Positions 34,453 to 42,848 of a stretch of DNA of 43,677 nucleotides are shown piece by piece. The first letter of the stretch is position 1; each line of letters opens with the position of its first letter. A model generated the notes under the pieces. That model saw only the letters and a list, made by a program, of their open reading frames with translations. It had not been told where the DNA came from and searched no databases. A program made the position numbers and the translations under genes. The stretch comes from Mailhella sp. (GTDB lineage: Bacteria; Desulfobacterota; Desulfovibrionia; Desulfovibrionales; Desulfovibrionaceae): contig JAFQTU010000017.1 of assembly GCA_017408905.1 (NCBI GenBank), forward strand, positions 1 to 43,677, in the 5' to 3' direction.

Positions 34453-35903
34453 CTGTGTTCTCCTGTCTTGCGGCTGAATATCATGCCGAGGAGCTGAATG
34501 GCGATGAGCGGGGTCATGGCTATCATGGCGATGCATCCGAAGGCGTCCACAGCGGGATTGCCGCCGATACTGCGGGAAACACCCAGCATGAAGGCCAGAA
34601 TGAAGGTCGAAGCCATAGGGCCGGACGCCACGCCCCCGGAGTCGAAGGCGATGGCGGTGAACATCCTGGGGCAGAAGCGCATGAGCACAAGCGCCGCCGC
34701 ATAGCCCGGGATAAGGAAATACCACAGACTTGTCCCGGTCGTCACGCGGAACATGGCTATGCCCACGGCCAGAGAAACGCCGATGGAAAGCGCGGCCAGC
34801 ATGAGGGAACGGCGTATGGCGCCGCCGGAGATGTTCTGCACCTGCTCGGTGAGGATCCACACCGCAGGTTCGGCACAGACCACCACAGCGCCGAGGATGA
34901 GCGCCACCGGGATGAGCAGGAAGCGGTTCTCGGGCTGGGCAAGCAGGCCGCCCAGCATATCGCCCGCAGGCATGAAGCCGCCCTTCACCCCAAGAAAGAA
35001 CAGCACCACGCCAAAGAAGGTATAGATAAGGCCCAGCACCATGCGCAGGGTCTGGCGGCGTGAAAGCTTGATGAGGAAAAGCCGGAAGCAGAGGAAGAGC
35101 AGGGCCAGCGGCCCGAGCGCCATCGAGACTTCGTGCAGGACTTCCGGCAGAAGATGCAGGAAATGACCGACGAGGCCCATCTGCCCGGCGGCGGCAGGGG
35201 CTTCTGACGCAGGTGCAGCAGGCGAGGCGAAAAGCCCCAGCATGAGCACAGCCAGAATAGGGCCTACCGAGGCTAGGCCAACGAAGCCGAAGCTGTCGTC
35301 GCCGGAATGGGAATTGCCGCTGACGGCGGCCACGCCCACGCCGAGTGCCATGATGAAAGGCACGGTCATGGGGCCGGTGGTGGCGCCTCCGGCATCGAAG
35401 CCGATACCGAGGAAGAGGTCGGGAACGAAGGCCGCACAGGCGAAGACGATCAGATAGCAGAGAGCGAGCAGGAGCTTCAGCGAAAGCTGGAAAATGATGC
35501 GGCCCATAGCCACGGCCACGAAAAAGCCCACGCCTATGCCGATGATGCAGACCAGAGCCATAGGCGCGATGACCGGGGCCACGCCCGTGACCTGCGCGGC
35601 CAGCACCTGCACGTCGGGTTCGGCAACCGTGATGATGAAGCCGACCGTGAAGCCGACGGTCAGCATGAGCGCGAGATTGCGCTTTGCCGTGAGTGCAGAG
35701 CCGACCTTCTGGCCGACAGGCAGGACGCCGATGTCCGCACCGACGAGAAAAAGGCCGAGGCCGATCACAAAGAGCGCCGCACCAGCCAGAAAGCGCGGCA
35801 GGGCGTCGCCCAGCGGGGCGACCGTGAAATGGAGCAGGAGCACGAGAAAGACGACCGGCACGGCCGAGATCACGGATTCCCTGCATTTTTCGAGAAAGAG
35901 CAT
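34449..35903 (-). CDS. DUF1538 family membrane protein
   Basis: A 484-residue inner-membrane protein with about 12 hydrophobic segments in two similar halves, each holding a DUF1538-like repeat. Parallel motifs are FDAGGATTGPMTVPFIMALGVG in the first half and FDSGGVASGPMASTFILAF in the second; AEPDVQVLAAQV parallels AEPAVWILTEQV. Such inverted or direct repeats with a broken GG-xxxGPM segment suggest a transporter. The family's substrate is not known to me. The downstream gene overlaps by 4 bp and encodes a double PII-like protein, a pairing reminiscent of AmtB-GlnK, in which a PII protein gates a channel. The start has AAAGGAC upstream. Confidence 0.82.
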   Translation of the reverse strand: MLFLEKCRESVISAVPVVFLVLLLHFTVAPLGDALPRFLAGAALFVIGLGLFLVGADIGVLPVGQKVGSALTAKRNLALMLTVGFTVGFIITVAEPDVQVLAAQVTGVAPVIAPMALVCIIGIGVGFFVAVAMGRIIFQLSLKLLLALCYLIVFACAAFVPDLFLGIGFDAGGATTGPMTVPFIMALGVGVAAVSGNSHSGDDSFGFVGLASVGPILAVLMLGLFASPAAPASEAPAAAGQMGLVGHFLHLLPEVLHEVSMALGPLALLFLCFRLFLIKLSRRQTLRMVLGLIYTFFGVVLFFLGVKGGFMPAGDMLGGLLAQPENRFLLIPVALILGAVVVCAEPAVWILTEQVQNISGGAIRRSLMLAALSIGVSLAVGIAMFRVTTGTSLWYFLIPGYAAALVLMRFCPRMFTAIAFDSGGVASGPMASTFILAFMLGVSRSIGGNPAVDAFGCIAMIAMTPLIAIQLLGMIFSRKTGEHR

Positions 35904-35938
35904 CCCTGTCCTTTGCTGAACGCCATAAAAATGTTGAA

Positions 35939-35957
35939 CTGTTATCCAGTATGACAG
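35939..35957. promoter_or_regulatory. Imperfect dyad upstream of DUF1538
   Basis: CTGTTAT-5-ATGACAG, arms matching 6/7, located 36 bp upstream of the DUF1538 ATG. CTGTTATCCA recurs at about 36057. It could be an operator. The gap 35904-36129 holds nothing else that I can support. Confidence 0.3.
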
Positions 35958-36129
35958 GGAAACAGATCCAAGTCCAGCGAGGTACTAGGTTTTAGACGGT
36001 GGGAGAGAACGGAAGGGCTCTTTAGCCGCCAGCAATTCCTTCTGTCGGGGAACATCCTGTTATCCAATGCTGCTGCAAATTGGAGAAAGTGGCGGCGGGA
36101 GAGGAAGGAAAGCGTACGCAGAAAAAAAA

Positions 36130-36894
36130 TCAGGCAAGGAAGAAGCGGTAGATGAGTGTTCCGAGAAGGAGCGTAAGGGTGACGTACAGGAAATTCCGCA
36201 CCGCGTTTGCCCCCACGCGTATGGCAAGGCGTGTTCCTATCTGATTGCCAAGGATATTGGCGGCCGCGCAGGGAAGGGCTACTTTGTAGAGAACGACGCC
36301 GCCCGAGGCGAAGGCCGCAAGGCCGCCTGCGTTGGAGGCAAGGTTGAAGACCTTGGCCGTGGCCGAAGCCTTCACCAGCCCCATGCGCAGGAAAAGGTGC
36401 AGGCCTATGATGAAGAACGAGCCTGTGCCCGGGCCGAAGAAGCCGTCGTACACACCCACGAAGAAGCCCATGAGCACGACCTTGAGCCAGAGGCCTTTTT
36501 CGGGAAGTTCGCCTTCCTGCACACGGCTTTTGCCGGAGAACAGGGAGATGAGCATACCCACAGGCAGAAGGAAGACAAGGATGCGCCCCAGCAGGGCACT
36601 GTCGAGCAGGAGGGCGAGCCCGGCTCCGGCCATGCCGCCGAGGAAGGCCGAGGCGAAGCCCAGAGGAGCGATGCGCAGGACGACGAGGTGGTTGCGGGCG
36701 AAAGTCCAGAGCGAGGAGAGCGAGCCCAGCGTGGAAGCGAATTTGCCCGTGCCGAGGGCCACATGAGGAGGCAGGCCGCATACCAGCATGGCAGGCGTGG
36801 AGATGAGGCCTCCGCCTCCGGCGATGGAGTCCACAAAGCCTGCAAGGAAGAAGAAAACGCACAGAACCAGAAGTATGTCCAGCGAGATTTCCAT
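36130..36894 (-). CDS. TSUP (TauE/SafE) family transporter
   Basis: A 254-residue inner-membrane protein with about eight hydrophobic segments. The family signature near the N-terminus is clear (FVDSIAGGGGLISTPAML), and the matching second half has FVGVYDGFFGPGTGSFFIIG. TSUP proteins carry sulfite, sulfoacetate or other organosulfur anions and related solutes; in a sulfur-respiring host sulfonate or sulfite transport is plausible, but the sequence does not decide. The ATG at 36894 is backed by AGGAC; the frame is open further upstream without a ribosome site. It is a single-gene unit. Confidence 0.87.
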   Translation of the reverse strand: MEISLDILLVLCVFFFLAGFVDSIAGGGGLISTPAMLVCGLPPHVALGTGKFASTLGSLSSLWTFARNHLVVLRIAPLGFASAFLGGMAGAGLALLLDSALLGRILVFLLPVGMLISLFSGKSRVQEGELPEKGLWLKVVLMGFFVGVYDGFFGPGTGSFFIIGLHLFLRMGLVKASATAKVFNLASNAGGLAAFASGGVVLYKVALPCAAANILGNQIGTRLAIRVGANAVRNFLYVTLTLLLGTLIYRFFLA

Positions 36895-36978
36895 GGAATG
36901 TCCTGTTTTTTCAGAAGATACGACAAGGCCGCGCCTTCTTTCTAGCCCTATGCCCTGCCTTTGTCGAGGGGCGGACGG

Positions 36979-37018
36979 AAAAGCCCTGCCCATCGGGAGA
37001 GCCGGAAGGGCAGGGCTT
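36979..37018 (-). terminator. Terminator of gpsA
   Basis: AAGCCCTGCCC-16-GGGCAGGGCTT with TTTT on the minus strand, 22 bp after the gpsA stop. Confidence 0.75.
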
Positions 37019-37040
37019 GCGTTTTTCTGCGGAAGGCAGG

Positions 37041-38051
37041 CTATTCTTCCTTGAGTTCGCGGGTCATCAGCGCCGTCACGGCGTCGCGGGGGGAAGAGCC
37101 TTCTTCAAGGATGCGGCATACGGTCTCGGTGATGGGGGCGGCCGCGCCGAAGCGCCCGGCAAGGAGTCGGGCCGCCTGTGCCGTTTTCACGCCTTCGGCC
37201 ACCATGCCAAGAGAGCTGACGATATGCTCCAGCGTTTCACCCTGGCCGAGGCGAAGGCCGACCTGCCGATTGCGCGAAAGGCCGCCGGTGCAGGTAAGAG
37301 TGAGGTCGCCAAGGCCGGAAAGCCCCATGAAGGTGAGTGGATTCGCGCCCATAGCCGTGCCTATGCGGGCCAGCTCGGCAAGGCCGCGTGTGATGAGGGC
37401 CGCACGGGCGTTGGAGCCGAAGCCCAGCCCATCGCACACGCCTGCGGCAATGGCCATGACGTTCTTCAATGCGCCGCCCGCTTCCACGCCGGTGACATCG
37501 GTGCTGGAGTAACAGCGGAAGAAAGGCGTGGAGAAAAGCGTGCGCAGGCGAGCGCCAAGCTCGTCGTCCATACAGCCCAGCACGACGGCCGTGGGATGCT
37601 GGTCCATGACTTCGGCGGCAAAGGAAGGGCCGGAAAGCACGGCGTAGCGCGGCATGGCACGTTCCCCGAGTTCCTGGCAGGCGACCTGACTCATGGTGAG
37701 ACAGGAGCCGGATTCCAGACCTTTGGAGGCGTTGACGATCACGCAGTCCGGCCTGAGCATGGCTCCTTTGTCTTTCAGCCATTGCCGCTGATGCTGGCAG
37801 GGAACGGCAAGCACGAGAAGACTGCAATCCGTAAGCGCGTCGGTCTGCACAGAGGCACGCACCTTCGGATGCAGAAGCCGCCCGGGCAGATAGCGCGGGT
37901 TTTCGTGGCGCGTGTTGATGGCTTCCGCCACAGCCGCATCACGCAGGATGATGGTAACGTCGTGCCCGGCGCAGGCAAGCACATGGGCGAGGGCCGTGCC
38001 CCAGCTCCCGCCGCCGGCGACTGCGGCACGAAAGGGCAGTGTTTCAGGCAT
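37041..38051 (-). CDS. gpsA: NAD(P)-dependent glycerol-3-phosphate dehydrogenase
   Basis: A 336-residue GpsA, which reduces dihydroxyacetone phosphate to sn-glycerol 3-phosphate, the backbone for phospholipids. The nucleotide-binding motif is AVAGGGSWGTALAHVLA near residue 10. The active site shows VNASKGLE, LSGPSFAAEV and GGALKNVMAIAAG with its catalytic lysine. The C-terminal domain includes LSGLGDLTLTCTGGLSRNRQ. I chose ATG 38051 because AAGGAGAA lies just upstream and the protein then has the standard length. It is transcribed leftward, after cysE but separated from it by a terminator. Confidence 0.95.
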   Translation of the reverse strand: MPETLPFRAAVAGGGSWGTALAHVLACAGHDVTIILRDAAVAEAINTRHENPRYLPGRLLHPKVRASVQTDALTDCSLLVLAVPCQHQRQWLKDKGAMLRPDCVIVNASKGLESGSCLTMSQVACQELGERAMPRYAVLSGPSFAAEVMDQHPTAVVLGCMDDELGARLRTLFSTPFFRCYSSTDVTGVEAGGALKNVMAIAAGVCDGLGFGSNARAALITRGLAELARIGTAMGANPLTFMGLSGLGDLTLTCTGGLSRNRQVGLRLGQGETLEHIVSSLGMVAEGVKTAQAARLLAGRFGAAAPITETVCRILEEGSSPRDAVTALMTRELKEE

Positions 38052-38121
38052 GGGTTCTCCTTTTCTCTCCTGCGCGAAACCATAGCGTGTCCATGTGACA
38101 GGAGTATGAAGCAGGCGGGCG

Positions 38122-38158
38122 AAAAAAAGAAAGCTCCCGAATCTCTCCGGGAGCTTTC
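38122..38158 (-). terminator. Terminator of the cys operon
   Basis: GAAAGCTCCCG-8-CGGGAGCTTTC, an 11-bp perfect stem with a T7 run on the minus strand, 28 bp after the cysE stop. Confidence 0.9.
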
Positions 38159-38185
38159 CAAGGGGCTGGGCAGAGCCCCTGTGTA

Positions 38186-39130
38186 TCATTTCGTTTTGCC
38201 GGTAAGCACTTCGCCGGGCTTGGCCTTGCCTGCGCTCTGCACGATGCGGCTTCCTTCGGGAACGCTGTGCGTGAGCCAGACATTGCCGCCGATGATGGAA
38301 CCCTTGCCGATGGTGATGCGGCCAAGGATGGAAGCACCGGCGTACACCGTGACATTATCTTCAAGGATGGGGTGGCGGGGCAGGCCCTTGACCAGCGTGC
38401 CGTCCTCGTTCTTGGAGAAGGAAAGCGCGCCGAGGGTCACGCCCTGATAGAGGCGGCATCCCTTGCCGATGATGCAGGTCTCGCCGATGACCACGCCGGT
38501 GCCGTGGTCGATGAAGAAGTTCGAGCCTATCTGAGCGCCGGGGTGTATGTCGATGCCGGTGCGGGAATGGGCCATTTCGGCTATCATGCGGGGGATGATG
38601 GGCACTTTGAGGTCGTAGAGCTCATGGGCCACACGATGGTGTATCATGGTGAGCATGGAGGGATAGCAGAACAGTGTTTCGCCGGGGCTGGTGGCGGCGG
38701 GGTCGCCTTCGTAGGCGGCGCGGGCGTCCTCGGTGAGCATCCCGCGAATCTTGGGGATGCGCTTCATGAATTCCATAGCCATCTCGCGGGCGGCCACGTC
38801 GCATCCGCGGCAGTCGGTGGCGTAGTCGGCGCAGGCGAAACAGCCGCCGCAGCGGATCTGTTCGGTGAGCAGGCGGAAGATGGAGTCGAGGTTGGCGGCC
38901 ACATGGTAGCGCAGGGATTCGCGGTGCACCTGCGAAGGGCCGAAATAGCCGGGGAAGAACAGGGCCTTGAGCCTGTTCATCATCTCGCTGAGTTTTTCCT
39001 GGGAAGGCAGGGAGGTGGACCAGTCCTTGGCATGGAGCACGGCGGCAAGGGATTCGGGACTGCACAGAGCTTCGGTGACGGCCTCAAGCTCGCGCATACG
39101 GGAAATGACGATCTCTTTGTCGGGGGTCAT
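38186..39130 (-). CDS. cysE: Serine O-acetyltransferase with an N-terminal cysteine cluster
   Basis: A 314-residue serine acetyltransferase, which makes O-acetylserine from serine and acetyl-CoA. The left-handed beta-helix holds TGIDIHPGAQIG (194-202), the catalytic-type H209 in FFIDHGTGVVIGET, and the hexapeptide repeats LEDNVTVYAGASILGRITIG. Unusual is a cysteine cluster in the N-terminal helical domain: C94, C97, C100, C107 and C110 (CGGCFACADYATDCRGCD), a spacing suited to a metal or Fe-S site or to redox control; E. coli CysE has none. It starts 3 bp after the cysteine synthase stop, so the two enzymes are made together and may form the usual complex. Confidence 0.9.
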   Translation of the reverse strand: MTPDKEIVISRMRELEAVTEALCSPESLAAVLHAKDWSTSLPSQEKLSEMMNRLKALFFPGYFGPSQVHRESLRYHVAANLDSIFRLLTEQIRCGGCFACADYATDCRGCDVAAREMAMEFMKRIPKIRGMLTEDARAAYEGDPAATSPGETLFCYPSMLTMIHHRVAHELYDLKVPIIPRMIAEMAHSRTGIDIHPGAQIGSNFFIDHGTGVVIGETCIIGKGCRLYQGVTLGALSFSKNEDGTLVKGLPRHPILEDNVTVYAGASILGRITIGKGSIIGGNVWLTHSVPEGSRIVQSAGKAKPGEVLTGKTK

Positions 39131-39133
39131 GGT

Positions 39134-40057
39134 TCAGTCCTTGGGGAAAAGGGCAGTGGAAAGGTAGCGTTCGCCGGTGTCCGGCGCGATGGTCACGATA
39201 TCGCGGCCTGCGAATTCGGGGCGGGCGGCAAGGCGCATGGCCGCGCACACATTGGCCCCGGAGGTGATGCCGCAGTTGAGGGCTTCCTTCGCCATGAGCA
39301 GGCGGGCCGTGGCCATAGCGTCTTCGGTGCTCACGGTGAGGATGCCGTCGGCCACGGCGCGGTCGAATACGGCGGGAACGAAGTTCGCGCCTATGCCCTG
39401 GATGCCGTGGGCGGCGGCGCGGCCCTGCGAGAGCATGGGGGATTCTTCAGGCTCCACGGCGGCGCAGAAGATGCCGGGGAAGGCTTCCTTCAGGCGGCGG
39501 CTCGTGCCGACAAAGGTGGCCCCCGAACCCACACCGGCAAGGAAGGCGGCAGGCGTCACGCCATTGGAGCGGCAGTCGTCCACGATCTCAAGGCCGGTGG
39601 TTTCGTAATGGATGCGCGGGCCTTGGGGATTGCTGAACTGGTCGGGCCGGAACGCTCCGGGAATGGAGGCGAGGAGTTCGTCCGCCTTGGCAAGCGCGCC
39701 CTGCATACCCTGTTCGGCAGGCGTGAGCACGAGTTCGGCCCCCAGCGCCTTGAGCAGGGCGCGGCGTTCCATGCTGGCCGAGGCAGGCATGGTGAGCATG
39801 AGGCGCAGGCCTTTCTTGGCGCAGACCACGGCAAGGCCGATGCCGAGATTGCCGCTGGTGGCTTCCACCACGGTTCCGCCGGGAGCGAGAGCCCCGGAGG
39901 CGAGGGCGGCTTCGATGTAGCCGCGTGCCGCCCTGTCCTTAATAGAGCCGCCCGGATTGCGGGATTCGTTCTTCACCCAGATGCGGGCGGGGAGTTCGGC
40001 GGAAAGGGCGTCGAGCAGGATGAGGGGCGTGTGCCCTATGGTGTCGAGGATATTCAT
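39134..40057 (-). CDS. cysK: Cysteine synthase (O-acetylserine sulfhydrylase)
   Basis: A 307-residue PLP enzyme that converts O-acetylserine and sulfide to cysteine. The PLP lysine is K40 in NPGGSIKDRAA, the substrate loop is EATSGNLGIGLA (TSGN motif), and the phosphate-binding glycine loop is GVGSGATFVGTSR. The chain ends with TIAPDTGERYLST, close to the CysK signature. CysM is a possible alternative name because the two are hard to separate by eye. ATG 40057 has GTGAGG upstream and lies 7 bp after the preceding gene. Together with the cysE gene it forms the complete serine-to-cysteine route. Confidence 0.93.
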   Translation of the reverse strand: MNILDTIGHTPLILLDALSAELPARIWVKNESRNPGGSIKDRAARGYIEAALASGALAPGGTVVEATSGNLGIGLAVVCAKKGLRLMLTMPASASMERRALLKALGAELVLTPAEQGMQGALAKADELLASIPGAFRPDQFSNPQGPRIHYETTGLEIVDDCRSNGVTPAAFLAGVGSGATFVGTSRRLKEAFPGIFCAAVEPEESPMLSQGRAAAHGIQGIGANFVPAVFDRAVADGILTVSTEDAMATARLLMAKEALNCGITSGANVCAAMRLAARPEFAGRDIVTIAPDTGERYLSTALFPKD

Positions 40058-40064
40058 GCAGGCC

Positions 40065-40427
40065 TCACTTTTCGCTGGCCGGGGCGCTGTCGTCCTCGTC
40101 GTCTTCCACGGCGAAGTCGGCGGCATCGGCAAAGAAGGAATCACTGGAAGCGATGTCGTCTTTGGTGAACATACGCCAGAGCACGGACTCTTCGCCGTTT
40201 TCGTCCACCAGCTTCTCGGGCATGACATGGAGCATGGGCTCTCCCTTCCACAGGTAGGTCATGCTTCCGTCGGGGGCAAGGTGGCAGTGCATATTGGCGG
40301 CAATGTCCTCGGGGGCGAGCTTGCGCGGGTTCACGCCCAGCTCTTCGAGCTGTTCACGCAGAAGCTCTTCCACGCGGGCGGCCACCTGAAGATTGGGGCG
40401 CGGTGCTTGTTCGTTGGGGGTCGGCAT
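40065..40427 (-). CDS. Hypothetical acidic protein in the cysteine operon
   Basis: A 120-residue protein that I do not recognise. It has a Pro/Asn-rich start, a helical segment (VAARVEELLREQLEELGV), a central part LAPDGSMTYLWKGEPMLHVM and a strongly acidic tail (DFAVEDDEDDSAP). No membrane segment or metal site is evident. The ATG at 40427 has GAGGAAA upstream; the frame extends further upstream without support. It is the first gene of the unit with cysteine synthase and serine acetyltransferase (7-bp gap), which suggests, without showing, a link to cysteine synthesis. Confidence 0.65.
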   Translation of the reverse strand: MPTPNEQAPRPNLQVAARVEELLREQLEELGVNPRKLAPEDIAANMHCHLAPDGSMTYLWKGEPMLHVMPEKLVDENGEESVLWRMFTKDDIASSDSFFADAADFAVEDDEDDSAPASEK

Positions 40428-40471
40428 AGTTTCCTCGCAGGCAGAAGATGAAGGCGGGGCCTCTGCGCAGA

Positions 40472-40499
40472 AAGATAACCTTTTGTCCTCGCTTGGCAA
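40472..40499 (-). promoter_or_regulatory. Candidate promoter of the cysteine operon
   Basis: Minus strand: TTGCCA, 16-bp spacer, TATCTT, about 45 bp upstream of the first ATG. The rest of the 257-bp divergent gap contains no clear promoter for the glycosyltransferase gene. Confidence 0.4.
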
Positions 40500-40684
40500 G
40501 AGCAGGGGAGGGGTGTTTCCCCTGTGGGAACGAAAAACATAGCTTCGGGATAGGCTTTGTGCTCTCCCGCTAGCGGTATTTTGTGCTTTGAAAAGCTGGT
40601 GACTTTGTATATCACAGAAGGCAGGAAGCGTACGCACCTGTTTTCGGCGACCCGCCCTGCGGGAAGAACAAGAAGGGGACTACG

Positions 40685-41668
40685 GTGAAAAAGCCCAGCA
40701 TTCTCTGCATTCGTTGTGACCATATCGGTGATCTTCTGGTCAGCACCCCTGTTTTTTCTCGACTGCGCAGGCTGTACCCCGAAGCCGAGATCAACGTCAT
40801 CACAAGCCCTGCCGGGAGGCTGGCCCTTGTCGGCAATCCTGACCTCGACCGGGTCTGCGTCTATAACAAGAAGTCGTTCCGTTCGTGGCTCGGGCTTCTG
40901 CCTCTTCTTTTAAAGAAGCACGATATGGTGATAGGCCTCAACCAGGGGTCGAAGACCATACGCTTCCTCGTATCTCTGGCGCGCGGAGCAAAGAAGGGCT
41001 TTCTTCAGACAGGCAACCTTGCGCCGTGGAGCGGAGACCCTGACGCCGTGAAGCATATATCCGTATGTATGCTGCGCGAGCTGGAAGCGGAATTTTCCCT
41101 GCCGCACGACGAGAACCCCGACATACGGATGCGTTTTCATGTGCCCGAAGGCCTGAAGCAGGAACTTCGGGCCGCCTATCCTCCCGTTGCCGGGCTCAAG
41201 CGCGTAGGCTTGTTCGTGGGCAATATCGCCAAGCCCAAGATGCGCTGGCCCGCCGAGAAATTCGCCGAACTGGCCGCACTTCTGCTGAAGGAGAACGCCG
41301 GAGTCGAAGTGTACGCCGTGGCAGGCCCGGCCGATGTTCCCCTGCTGGACGCCTTCAAACATATCAAGGATACGCGCCTGCATACCTTTGTGGGGAACGT
41401 GTCGCTCCAGCATACCACGGCGTTCATCGCCACCTGCGACGCCTTTGTGACCAGCTCTTCTTCCCCCCAGCATCTGACGGCGGCCGCCGGAGTGCCGATG
41501 GTCTCCATCACCAATCCTTGTTCCGATGCCCGCTGGACGCCGCGTGGGCCTTTGAATTTCTCCGCCATCTCCGAAGTGCCGTACGATGTGCGCGGTGTGA
41601 GCCTGAAGCAGGTCTATGAAGCGCTGAATAAGTCCATGCAGGGCTATCTTACCCCGTGGAAAGACTGA
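40685..41668 (+). CDS. Family 9 glycosyltransferase (heptosyltransferase-like)
   Basis: A 327-residue GT-B enzyme related to WaaC/WaaF/RfaQ. The N-terminal motif is ILCIRCDHIGDLLVSTPVFS, typical of ADP-heptose transferases (R-x-D-x-x-G-D-h-h-h-x-x-P). The C-terminal half has VGLFVGNIAKPKMRWPAEKF and FVTSSSSPQHLTAAAGVPMV, in the place of the usual G-D-S-G-x-x-H-x-A-A signature; the Asp-Ser-Gly there is replaced by Ser residues. It probably adds a sugar to the lipopolysaccharide core at the inner membrane. Translation starts at GTG 40685 behind AAGGGG. It is a single gene between divergent cys genes and a shared terminator. Confidence 0.82.
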   Translation: MKKPSILCIRCDHIGDLLVSTPVFSRLRRLYPEAEINVITSPAGRLALVGNPDLDRVCVYNKKSFRSWLGLLPLLLKKHDMVIGLNQGSKTIRFLVSLARGAKKGFLQTGNLAPWSGDPDAVKHISVCMLRELEAEFSLPHDENPDIRMRFHVPEGLKQELRAAYPPVAGLKRVGLFVGNIAKPKMRWPAEKFAELAALLLKENAGVEVYAVAGPADVPLLDAFKHIKDTRLHTFVGNVSLQHTTAFIATCDAFVTSSSSPQHLTAAAGVPMVSITNPCSDARWTPRGPLNFSAISEVPYDVRGVSLKQVYEALNKSMQGYLTPWKD

Positions 41669-41685
41669 GCACCCCCTTCACAACA

Positions 41686-41724
41686 CAAAAGGCCGGAACC
41701 CCGAAAGGAGCTCCGGCCTTCTTC
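41686..41724. terminator. Bidirectional terminator between glycosyltransferase and leuB
   Basis: AAGGCCGGA-14-TCCGGCCTT, a perfect 9-bp stem with A/T-rich flanks on both sides; it ends both convergent transcripts. Confidence 0.8.
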
Positions 41725-41741
41725 TATCTTTAAGGTATTGC

Positions 41742-42815
41742 TCAGATGTGGTCGCAGACGGCCTGACCCATTTCCGTGGTGGAGATGGGCGTCACGCCGG
41801 CTTCGGCAATGTCGCCGGTACGCAGGCCGGCGTTGAGCACGGCGGTCACGGCGTCGTCGATGGCCTTGGCTTCGGCTTCAAGGCCGAAGGAATAGCGCAG
41901 CATCATGGACACGGAAAGGATGGTGGCCAGAGGGTTGGCGACGTTCTTTCCGGCGATGTCGGGCGCGGAGCCGTGGCTGGGCTCGTAGAGGCCGAACGTG
42001 CCGTCGGCAAGGCTGGCAGAGGGCAGCATGCCCAGCGAGCCGGTGATCATGCTGGCTTCATCGGAGAGGATGTCGCCGAACATATTCGAGGTGAGGATGA
42101 CGTCGAACTGGTTGGGGCGGTACACGAGCTGCATGGCGGCGTTGTCCACGTACATGTGGGAAACGGTGACTTCGGGGTAGTCGGCGGCCATTTCGGTCAC
42201 GATCTTGCGCCACAGGCGGGAGGCTTCGAGCACGTTGGCCTTGTCCACGCTCACAAGGTTCTTGTTGCGGGCCATGGCGGCGTTGAAGGCCACCTTGGCG
42301 ATGCGGCGGATCTCCATTTCGGAGTAGCGTTCCACGTCGTAGGCTTCGGGGCCGTACTTGCCGTCGCGCCAGCCGTGTTCGCCGAAGTAGATGCCGCCGG
42401 TGAGTTCGCGCACGATCATAAGGTCCATGCTCTCGCCGATGTTCTCGGGCTTGATGGGGCAGGCCTTGGCAAGAGCCTTGTGCATGATGGCCGGGCGCAG
42501 GTTGGCGTAAAGGCCGAGGCCTTCGCGGATCTTGAGCAGGGCCTTTTCAGGGCGCTCTGCACCGGGGAGGTTGTCCCACTTCGGGCCGCCCACAGCCCCG
42601 AGGAGAACGGCGTCGTGTTCCTTGCACACGGATACGGTGTCTTCGGGGAAGCAGGTGCCCACGGCGTCGTAGGCTGCGCCGCCCATGAGGCGGTAGGTGT
42701 ATTCGAAGGTGTGGCCGAACTTGTCGCCGATCTTGTTGAGGACCTTGATGGCTTCGGCAACGATCTCAGGGCCGATGCCGTCGCCGGGAATAACTGCAAT
42801 GCGGTAGGTGGACAT
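41742..42815 (-). CDS. leuB: 3-isopropylmalate dehydrogenase
   Basis: A 357-residue LeuB, which oxidises and decarboxylates 3-isopropylmalate in leucine synthesis. Family motifs are [20 protein letters not shown] at the start, GAVGGPKWD, the substrate loop [11 protein letters not shown], the lysine and aspartate of the active site ([30 protein letters not shown]) and the NAD loop [13 protein letters not shown]. Length is standard. AAGGA precedes the ATG. It follows the cupin gene by 33 bp, and leuD lies further upstream, so it belongs to a leftward leu unit. Confidence 0.96.
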   Translation of the reverse strand: MSTYRIAVIPGDGIGPEIVAEAIKVLNKIGDKFGHTFEYTYRLMGGAAYDAVGTCFPEDTVSVCKEHDAVLLGAVGGPKWDNLPGAERPEKALLKIREGLGLYANLRPAIMHKALAKACPIKPENIGESMDLMIVRELTGGIYFGEHGWRDGKYGPEAYDVERYSEMEIRRIAKVAFNAAMARNKNLVSVDKANVLEASRLWRKIVTEMAADYPEVTVSHMYVDNAAMQLVYRPNQFDVILTSNMFGDILSDEASMITGSLGMLPSASLADGTFGLYEPSHGSAPDIAGKNVANPLATILSVSMMLRYSFGLEAEAKAIDDAVTAVLNAGLRTGDIAEAGVTPISTTEMGQAVCDHI

Positions 42816-42848
42816 GGGATATCCTTGTAGGTTTTGGGGGATGTGGGG

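Noticed and set aside
33694..34497. A 267-codon plus-strand frame opposite the PII-like gene
   Set aside because: Antisense shadow; it would start inside the terminator of the real operon and shows only codon-bias composition.
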